The notes under the pieces: generated by a model
Seen by the model: the letters and a program-made list of their open reading frames with translations, nothing else
The model's database searches: none
What the model was told of the DNA's origin: nothing
Position numbers and translations under genes: made by a program
Shown here: in pieces, positions 54,371 to 64,000 of the stretch
Numbering within the stretch: the stretch's first letter is position 1
Layout: every line of letters starts with the position of its first letter
Source of the DNA: Topomyia yanbarensis
Taxonomy: Eukaryota; Arthropoda; Insecta; Diptera; Culicidae
Reading direction: 5' to 3'
Length of the DNA stretch: 64,000 bases
Assembly (NCBI RefSeq): GCF_030247195.1
Contig: NC_080672.1
Location: forward strand, 247,985,209-248,049,208

Positions 54371-56808
54371 CAAGAATCCGAATTACGAGTCGTTTCCGAT
54401 CAACTTGCAGGAATGAGTTCATCCATAACTCTAAGTCCAGTTGGAATTCCGGCTGGATTCTGCCAGAATTCAGGCTCTAGTGACACAACCGAGTCTAGTA
54501 CAACCAGTAGGAATTTCGGCTGATTTTACTTAGGAGCATCTCAATTTTACTGAGATGCATCTCAATTTTTGAAATAAATTTAGATAATATTGCAGTGATT
54601 AAATATAATACCGCGTTGCTCAAAAATTACCATTGGGTAAGACTAATTAGAAATTCTAATTCTCTAAATAATAAAATTTGGCATAATGCTTAATTGTTCG
54701 TTAATCTTGAAAAATCACTAGTAATTCCATTTGTGCTAATTTTATTATTTGCGTTTATGAAATTATTCTACTTGCATTCTACAATAACATTTAAACGTCA
54801 AAACATTCAACATTCGGTTTCAATTGATTATTCAACAAAAATACAATGCGTGCATACAATTGTACGTTTTAGTACACTAATCCATAAGAATTATGAAATA
54901 ATTCACCAATACGCATAATACATTGCATTTCGTGAACAATACACAAATACGTTTTTAATGCGCTAATACGTAAGAATTATGAAAGAAATAACCAATACTC
55001 ATCAATACACAAAATACATGTAATTTCGTGAAAAATACACAAATACGTCTCTCAATACGTTAGCCTGAATCGAAAATACTAGAGTGAATCGCCTCTCGAT
55101 AGAATCTGTGGAGAGATGTTTTCTTTTTCTTTTTTCTGTTCATTTTATCTCTTGTCTTGCATAGCCACTCTTTCTTCCTCACATATTTTAAATGGACTGC
55201 CTACATTTGACAGTTCCCCCTGACTGCATTTGACGGTTCCCTTTGGCTGCATTTGACAGCTCCCCTGGCTACAATTGACATTAGGTTTTTTCGTATCCAC
55301 ATGTCTCGCCCCATTTAAAAACTATCTATCTGGCCATGTACATAAACATAACGCAACAATGGATTATGAAGAGTTTTGATAATGATTTTATAACACTTAT
55401 TATAAAATGATTATAAAAGATTATTGTAACTGATTCCAAAAGGATTATAAAGGCAGTGAAATACGTACTCAATGAATTAAGGGGAGTGTCTGATGTAAAC
55501 AATATGCGCAATCAAACTAAATAAAACAGTATTAAATTTTTAAATAGAATTATAATGAATTCGACCAAAACTTCTTTTGCCTTTTTCTCAAGGTTTACGT
55601 TTGGCAGCTAGACTCTTTTCAAATGTTTGAATAGAATTTAGATTATTTTTTCGTTGTTGCGATCAATTTCATTTGGTTTGTTTTGCTCACAACGTTAGTC
55701 GCAGAGCATTTTGGTGATCTATGGCAATTGATGACCTTTACACCCCATACTAGGTCCGCTCCTGTTGCAGCTGTTTCGCCTCGTCCGGAACCGAGTCAAC
55801 CGATGGTCCAGCCTGCGCCGCACTCGTCTGTCGCTATGTCAATGGAAGGGACTTGGATTAAAGGCTAAAATGTCAGCTACGGCTGGTGGTGTTGCTGCAA
55901 TTAGTTTGCGACGGCTAACGGGAATATTCAGCGATTCCGATTCGAAGGAAGCAGTACCAGTAACAGACTGCTTCGGTTCAGCAATACGCTCCGGTATCGG
56001 ACGAAGCTAACACTCCGGCAGGACGAAGGTTTCAACGAGGGGCTCAGGCATAAGTAGCAGAGTCCTTGCACTTACTGCTTGTCGAGAGAACAATTCCGAC
56101 GAAACCACTGCTGCTCTCGCCAAGTTTGATCACCGTAATAAGTGCGACGTCAGCGGTATAGTGCCAGGAATAGTCGAGAAGAGTGCCAGGACTGACTTGC
56201 CGAGAGCTACAAGATTAAATAACAGGACGTTTTTAAAGTGACCATAGTATAATGTAGAGGCTTTAGGCAGATGATTAATTCAGCAGAATAAGATAGCAAA
56301 ATTACCCAAAACATAAGAGCTGGCTGCCGCAGTGAATCCACACCAGGGCAGGAAATATTCGAACTGAACCTATGTTCGAATACTTTCAAACCACGAAGCT
56401 TTGCGTTACTGGTTCGTATACACAAGCTTCGCATCACAATCGCTTACCATCGTAATTGCGGACATTTGGGCGACACTTTTGCATGCTCTTCGGCGAGGAC
56501 AAATGAAGCTTCTTGTTCATTTCATTGATGTTCGGAAAGATATGTAAAAGCTTTTGCGTAGTTTTCGACGAACACGAGCTAAGCTCTTGGTTCGTGTGAT
56601 CGATATTTTTGAAACAGTTACACGGAGCTTCGAAACGATGTTCGCGAACACAGAAAAAAGATTACCTCGAAGTATTTCAGAATCACGAACACCGAAAGAA
56701 TTTATTAATTTAGCATCGCGAGGGCCATCGCTAACATGTTCGTCGGACGATATTAGTTTTCTTTATTCAAATACCTACCTACTAGTTATGCAAAAAAGTA
56801 TATTCTAG

Positions 56809-58936
56809 ACAGAGGCCTTGTATTAAGGGTGGAATAGGTGAAAAATAATTGTGACAATGTGTAGCTCATGGATGCTGGGGTTAACTGAACAGTGACGTAA
56901 CAAGTTTATTTAAGATATCCTACTGATATATTACCAGTAGGGATAAAATCAAGATTTCGTGACAGGGCGGGGATAAATTTTCAAATGAAATAAATTAGGG
57001 CTAGAAAATGAAGTTAAACACAATGTACACGACGTATTGAGTGGGTCGCTTATCTTAGTCATGTTCCTATAGTCACCTACCAGTTATGTCAGTTTCTTGA
57101 GGATAAAGATATCGATATCCATTCAAAGGAAAAAATCGATTATCAGTTAAATAAATAACGTCATGATGAATCCTAGAAATAAATAGGGAATGTCAATAAA
57201 CTCCCGATTCATATTTGGCAGTGCTGGTCGTTTTGTAAATCTTGTTTTCGACTAACCGTAAAACCATTTTGATTTAGAAGTATGTTTTAGAAGGGCGCAT
57301 GTTTTTTCGTGCACTTATTTAAAAAAACGCGTTGAATCCATCTACCAGTGTGATGAGACATTTTTTATAACTGTTTTCGAATATTATATCGGTTGAGAAC
57401 TTTTAGAACATGATGTTTCGAGAAATTTTGAAAGTGAAATTAAATCAGTTGTAAAGTTATAGAAAATGGCCTTTTAAAATGAACGGACAATTGAATTATT
57501 ACTAATACTTTATGAATACATTATCTAAGTTCTTCATTCAATGCAATATGTATGCAAAAAGTTGAAAACTGGATTTCCCTTGAGAACTGGGCCAAAAAAT
57601 AGAAAAAATGTGTTGGCGATCCGAGAACTAGAACATACATTGTAACTCTTGGACCTCTGAAGTGCATGCGTACAAAATGCAATAGTCTAATATTTGTTTT
57701 CATTCGTTTCATTTAATAATTTTCAGTTGAGCAATTCTGTCGCAAACTGCATTGCATGAGCTAGGGTCATAACTTCCTAAATTTAAGTGTTCCTATTAAT
57801 TTAGTACACTCTTTTTAACATAAACTACTCTAACGAATGAACGAATGGGAGTAGGTTCGATAAATTTTGAAAGAAGCCGTTAAATAAACCACTTAAGGGG
57901 TTACACCACTGTAAAATTAAAAAAAAAAATCAGAATTGATCTTGATTGATTTTATTATTGATCTAAAATATGGGTCTTCAAAATAATATATCACAATATG
58001 GAATACGACAAAAAGCGAATAATAATGGAAAGACAGTATTCGAAAAAGTTCGAGTTTAGAACGACTTTCATTCTACTTGGAGTTATTTATTTCGCTTCTC
58101 ATTTTCCGAGATATGTTCCAGATCGATTTGATGGTTATGTGTTAGACAATTTGCTGTCATAAGGTAAATGAAGATTTGTGCACTGATAAGTGATCAAGGT
58201 ACATTCAGACAACTTGGAATTGTTCGGTGGTTGTTTCTAGCTGTAATAGTGAATGAAATTCTGATTTCATCCTTTTCCGTTTTATAGAAATGAAATTCGA
58301 CTAGTTTGTTTGAACGGATCATTACTATATTGAACAATAAATAAGCACCGATGGGTCATCCCCAAACAATAAGCTCGAACTTTCAAAGTATTTAACATAG
58401 ATACTTGGTGTCTTCAGCAAACTTGTTCGCAAAAGTAAGAGCTACGAATTTAATGAAAGCATCATCTCAATCAAGGATGCAAAAAATCGTTCAACTAAAA
58501 ATCAATCGAATCTCTTTACAAATATTTCATCCCTACTGAAACTTTTTAATAGACAGTGATAGAAAATCGATTACTATGATCTGATGCTACAACCTAGTTA
58601 GCTCATTTTCACTTTCTCTGATCAACATCAGACACTGCTAAAACTGGAAAAACTCTTCGAAAGAGGATAGCGGAAACTTAATTCACGATTTAGAATCGGG
58701 AAAACCGAAGCCAATGCAACAACTGCCTTTGATAATATTGGGCGTGTAATACCAGGGTATGCGCTAGCCAAAATATTGTTACACTATGCTCTTCCGTTAC
58801 ATAAAGCAATTCAGCTATAACTGATTCAGTTAAAGGCTGTTTTCCGCAGCACTGAGAATGGAGGAAAATAGCAATTGCCCAACTACACAATACTACGATC
58901 TCCTAAGAAGTTTAACACAAAATCGTCGGTTTCTAC
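56809..58936. other. Interior of the hAT element; no gene seen
   Basis: AT-rich, only short frames. 57310-57370 resembles 6655-6705. No transposase motifs. Confidence 0.45.
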
Positions 58937-59444
58937 TAGAGATGGGCGAAACAGTTCACTTCGCAGAACCATTCCCGACTGAACAGTTCTGTAAAAAGAA
59001 CTAGTTCAGATGAACCGTTCTTCCGTTCAGCTGATATTTTACTTGTATCTAGCGAATGTCTCTCAAAACATTCGATTCTTGGAGAGGAACCAAACAGATG
59101 GTGCCCAAACTATTATACCCCTGTATGCTTAACAAGTTCATCAAGGGTAGCGATTTCTTCATGATGTATAACTAGAGAAATAGAGAATGTGATGAGTCGT
59201 TCTTCGCCGGTTCCATTCTCGGAGAGCACAGAGAGCGGTTTGTGGGACGGCAAGTCGGTTCATTTTCATTCGTTCACCTAAAAATCGGTCCGAGAAATTC
59301 GCCAAACGGCTTTGGGTCAGGTTCAGTTCATTCGCTTTGAAGAGAATTGTGAACTACCGTTCTTTTAAAAAGAACTTCCGTTCGCTCATTCTCTTCGAAG
59401 AACCAGTTCACTTGAACCGTTCGCGAACGAATGGCCCATCTCTA
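58937..59444. mobile_element. hAT-type MITE, 508 bp, nested in the 6.1-kb hAT
   Basis: Perfect 8-bp TSD GTTTCTAC at 58929-58936 and 59445-59452. Ends TAGAGATGGGC and, reversed, TAGAGATGGGC. Interior dense in GAACCGTTC and AGTTCACTT words on both strands. Non-coding. Confidence 0.9.
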
Positions 59445-60049
59445 GTTTCTACAAACAAAATCTTTTTCCCGAGAACAAATTGTGCCTTCCGATCTTTTTT
59501 GAATTACATCTTATGATTTTTATTCGTTGCTAACGCTAAACAAGAGTGATCGGTAAAATAATCAAACAACGAGTTGAACGTTAATATATACTAGACGATT
59601 ACTAAAATGAACGATGTTTTCGTTGTTGTTCTCAATATGTCAATGAAAACACATCACTTATAGGGAGAATAATCTGAGAAAATACTACATCAAAAGAAAA
59701 ATCATATTGCACCCATTAAATTGTCCGTAGATGCTATTGGCCTAAAATTAACCCTGGTGGTGTAAACAATTGATTGCATGTTTTTAGTATTCTTTCGAGA
59801 TATTGGAAAATAATAAAAATCCTACGTTCGTATTAAATGTAAATTTTTTTGATAACAGTCCGAGTTCAACAAACTATAGTTCACTCGAAAGATATTTGTA
59901 TAAGATTCCTGACGATATATAGACTATTTGTCCATGTTGTGAGTTTTGACAGTTAATCTAAAAAAACTGCAAAAAACCTCTTTTTACACATACAAATTTA
60001 CATATCATGGATACTAAACATCAGAATCAAAACAAATTATTAACTTTCT

Positions 60050-60265
60050 ATTCGAGTATCAGGCCTTTCATTTGAATTTTGTTTAGATAAAATAGGTTCA
60101 GCCATTACGGAGAAACACAAATGAGAATTTGTTACATACATACACACACACATACATTGTCCCCAATCGTCGAGTTGAGTCGGTTGATGTATAAGACTCC
60201 GCTCTCCGGGTCTCGCAAAACATACTGAAAGTTTGAGTGAATTCCAGACATTTCTTTTAGAGGAA
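60050..60265 (+). repeat. Second copy of the GTCGAG-core dispersed repeat
   Basis: Matches 16960-17200: GGCCTTTCATTTGAA, GGTTCAGCC, ACACACACA, CATTGTCCCC, TCGAGTTGAGTCGGTTG, CTCCGGGTCTCGCAAAA, AGTTTGAGTGAATTC. Confidence 0.65.
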
Positions 60266-60460
60266 ATTAGCTATTACCCATCGCGCGTTGCAGTGACTTT
60301 CAACGAAATAAGAGTAAAACACAATTTGTTCCGAAGCGCCATCTGGCGGGCAAATAATCCCCAGCCAATAGCACACAAACACGCTCCATAACAAATGTCT
60401 ACTACATATAAATTTTTACGGCAATCGGTTAAGCCTTTTGGGAGTTTATAAATCACAAGC

Positions 60461-60718
<258 letters not shown>

Positions 60719-60719
60719 A

Positions 60720-62060
60720 CAATAGATAGATAGATGTAAAAAAGTACAAAAACCATGCAGCAAAACTTTTTTAAATTAGTAGCATATAATTAATCTTTCT
60801 TAGTTGAAACATAAACATTAAAAATGCATTTTTAAAAAATAAAAAAATACAGGGGGCCCTAAATAATTCTTTCTTTTATTTTTTATTAGTAAAAGTCAAA
60901 TAAGGGAAGATTACATCATGAAGAAAATAAACCAAATTTTGTCCCTTTCACATTTTTTTTGGATTTCCAACAAAAAAAATCACTAGAACATTGTTTGTAA
61001 GTTCTTTGCGTTTCTCCATCAGTAATTAGTTAACAAATACAATACAAACAAGTTGGAATATCCTTCTCATTATTTATCACAAAACACTTGTACATGAGTC
61101 AGTTTGACTTCATTTATTAAGTGAACAGATTCTATCGAAAATGTTTGAAAATAAATATTTTGTCTCTTGTCATTAGGTAATCAACCAATTAACTTATAAA
61201 ACAATATTATAAAAATCATTTGGAAGCTTTCCTCTTGGTTTGGTACAGATGCCAAGAATGCAACATTATAATTCAATTAATGACAATAATAATGGATTCA
61301 AGTATGTAGGTATTTTCATTTGGTAAAATTAAAAATAACGTTTAACACCCAAATCATCGCATATTATTGAGTGAATATGACGAGCCGTTTTAGGAATGTT
61401 GCGCAAGAACGTTAGAAACCGCAACAAGTTGAAAACAAAACGCCTAACTACCCCTCAGTGGATGCAAATAACTGAAGTTTGCCGTCTAACTGAACTCAGA
61501 CGTCAGCAGTGAGATTCCATCCGAAAATTGTTCTTCTTAGGAAGAATTTGTTTTCGATAGGTAGATTATTAAGAGAGGGGTAATGGTTTTAGCGTGAAAA
61601 AAACACTATTTACGATTTTTTTTTAGAAATTTGGGCGAAGCGAATTGATCCAAACTTTTGTACATTATAATGTATCATTTCATCCAAGAAAGTCATTTCA
61701 CCAAAAAAAAATTTTTTTCGAAACCCTTACCCCCTTAAACATACTTTATACATCTTCACCCTAAACTCCTTGGCAGGACAAATATATTCCGATTGAAGAA
61801 GAAAAGACAAGTTTGCAATCAAAGTAGCTAGTAAACATAATTGTATTCCGAAAAAAAAATGAATTTCACTACCACTAAGCTCATTCAAACTCGTGGCTCA
61901 TAAATTGGTAAGGTATGCGACGCACCTAATCCCTAAATCCAAAATTATAATCTTAATATAATCCATTTTATTTATACTCAAAATAAGATTTACAGTTTAT
62001 GATTTTAAGACAGATAGTCACGTAGCGAACATATTCGCGGTGGCCTCATGATGCTGATGC
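60720..62060. other. Interior of the hAT element; no gene seen
   Basis: AT-rich. 61575-61700 matches 19120-19260, a dispersed repeat with ATAATGTATCATTTCA. Confidence 0.45.
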
Positions 62061-62425
62061 TTGAAGCGATATAAAACTTCGATGCTCGCGATTCTCAAAT
62101 AAACGAGGCATTCGCTTTATATTCACCGAATATCGCTTCGAAACTCTGTGGAAATGTTCCAAAAACGCAAAAACCACGAGCCAAGAGCTTACCTCGTGTT
62201 CGACGATGTGTGCTTCTAAGGTTAATGTGAACTTTTTCGAACATTGTAAAAAGCGAACTAGATGCGAAGCTCGCTTCGTCCGAGCAGAGATAAGTTTTAC
62301 CCCTAAATGTTCGCAGCGATTGTGTGAAACCCATCGATTGCATGTGGTATGCTTGAGAAGGTGCTTCGTTAAGCTTCGAACGGCAATCAATTCATTTTGC
62401 GAACTTTTCCTGCCCTGATCCACAC

Positions 62426-63523
62426 TAGAGTGCCCAGAAAAATAATGAATTTTTGAAAATGCACTCGGCCCACTCCTGAGTCGATTCCTAGTCCCACCAG
62501 GAGTACTTGCTCCAAATTTGAAGCAAATCGGACAAGTCTAGCTACCGGACCAAGGTGCCTGAAGTTTGTATGGGATTTTTCGACGATTTACATGGAGAAA
62601 ACCCACTTGCGAACATTTTCACCGCTAGGAGGCTGTGTATACATCAGATTATCACCAAAAGTGAAAATAAGAAAGATAATTTAATTGTCTACAACTTTGT
62701 CGAAGACTGCTAGTCAATCCGGCTTTGTTGAAAGAAGTTATTAAACTTTTAGTGAAGTGATGTCTGAGTCAGTTTTGCATGGGGCCTAGCAGTACGTGGT
62801 AGTATATCAGTACTAGGTTCTAACAAACTAAACATTTTTGTGGAATAATGGTTAGATTTAGCTGAATAGTATGTTCGGAAGAATTGCAGTACATAACACG
62901 AGTTATGTTTTGGTTAGAAAATTTTAGTTCCACCTGTGACTGCATAGATGGCGCCAACACTAACTTTTCAACGGAGAGAGATAGAATACGAGATGTTTGG
63001 CCAAATTACTGAAAAAATGTTGTTCTACAACTTTGTAGAAAACACCCAATTTGATTAACTCGTATTATGTACTACAATTCTTCCGAACACACTAGTGAGC
63101 TAAATCTAACCATTATTCCATAAAAATGTTTAGTTTGTTAGAACCTAGTACTGATACACTACCATGCACTGCTAGGCTCCATGTAAAACTGACTCAGACA
63201 TCACTTCGTTATAAGTTTAATAACTTTTCTTGTTCGAGTCGGATCGCTTTGCAGTCTTCAACAAAGTTGTAGATAATAGAATTATCTTCTTAAGTTTCAC
63301 TTTTGGTGATAATCTGATGTATACAGTGCCTCCTAGCGGTGAAAATGTTCGCAAGTGGGTTTTGTCCATGTAAATTGTCGAAAAATCCCATACAAACTTC
63401 AAGCACGTTGGTCCGGTAGCTAGACTTGTTCGATTTGGCTCAAATTTGGAGCAGACACTCCTGGTGGGACTAGGAATCGACTCAGGGGTGGGCCGATGGG
63501 GGTCATTTTTTTCTGTCACTCTA
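62426..63523. mobile_element. 1.1-kb fold-back element with TAGAGTG ends
   Basis: 8-bp TSD ATCCACAC at 62418-62425 and 63524-63531. Ends TAGAGTGCCCAGAAAAA and (reverse strand) TAGAGTGACAGAAAAAA. The arms (about 62430-62935 and 63010-63523) are inverted copies, including CTGAGTCGATTCCTAGTCCC, TCACCAAAAGTGAAA and TAGTTTGTTAGAACCTAGTA. YARNG-type end and 8-bp TSD place it with hAT elements. No protein. The end resembles that of the 19923-22004 fold-back. Confidence 0.9.
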
Positions 63524-63737
63524 ATCCACACACATCATCACCTACAGAGGCAAGCAATATTGGAACGCAGTGAAATTCCTCACAATGAATTGATCTCGTT
63601 AGATGAAATTCCATGAAGTACAATTTTCATAGCATAATTTAGTCGACCGAAATTGTAGTCCTCAGTCGAGAGAATTTTCTTTCGAAAGCTAGCGGCGGTT
63701 TCGCGTATCCTGCGCTAAGTAGAGAGCGTTAAGACAG

Positions 63738-64000
<263 letters not shown>

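Larger units (their letters stand above)
48986..55098. mobile_element. hAT-like element hosting an LOA retrotransposon and a SINE
   Basis: 8-bp TSD ATAGAATC at 48978-48985 and 55099-55106; copy A has GACAAAACC at the empty site near 33525. Ends CGAGGGGCAATTCACTC and, on the reverse strand, CGAGAGGCGATTCACTC. The subterminal 300 bp at each end repeat AATACACRAATACG words. Without the nested retroelements it is about 1-1.5 kb and non-coding. Confidence 0.8.

Overview
This window is nuclear DNA from a dipteran, most likely a culicine (Aedes-type) mosquito. It is AT-rich and dense with nested transposons. It holds one recognisable host gene, an SRPN10/Spn42Da-like serpin with alternative reactive-centre-loop (RCL) exons. 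Its repeats match mosquito types: an LOA-clade element resembling Lian, a Feilai-like tRNA-derived SINE, and many hAT, TA-target and TTAA-target MITEs. I see no rRNA, intact tRNA or CRISPR.

Host gene. The serpin is on the minus strand. Its common exons lie at 42084-41932, 41803-41009 and 40949-40808. After the hinge, the transcript can join at least four alternative last exons with the same splice phase: a Lys-Arg exon ending in HEEL (40645-40491), an Arg-Cys-Met exon (40201-40080), a Met-Cys exon (18633-18500) and a Thr-Cys exon (5447-5314). The last two are a tandem duplication whose amino-acid differences all fall in and just after the RCL. The locus therefore spans at least 37 kb, and most of the DNA between 5.4 and 40 kb is intron filled with mobile elements. 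The second exon is of normal size, and the exons I can read carry no stops or frameshifts.

Layout. 1-4 kb: 3' parts of two non-LTR retrotransposons. 4.6-5.6 kb: serpin exon duplication, copy 1. 5.7-10.5 kb: AT-rich filler, a degenerate AATAAA-like tract and a TTAA MITE. 10.5-16 kb: a 5.1-kb TA-flanked inverted-repeat element carrying decayed pieces of capicua and RpS5 plus a hAT MITE. 17.4-19 kb: duplication copy 2. 19.9-25.2 kb: two large fold-back elements side by side, the second a Transib with a RAG1-like transposase fragment. 26.2-31.3 kb: a non-LTR retrotransposon broken by a 97-bp MITE and a 1.8-kb Transib. 32-38.3 kb: MITEs and a 5.3-kb repeat (copy A) containing a short LTR element. 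40-42.5 kb: serpin core. 43.5-48 kb: MITEs and a minisatellite. 48.3-64 kb: a second copy of the 5.3-kb repeat (copy B), split by a hAT-like element holding a nearly intact LOA element, by a 6-kb hAT, and by a fold-back element in the same target site.

Most element boundaries rest on terminal inverted repeats (TIRs) and target-site duplications (TSDs) read directly from the sequence. In several cases an empty site is visible in a duplicate copy or in an interrupted reading frame. Superfamily names follow from TSD length and TIR ends. Protein identities are recognised by eye, not by database search.
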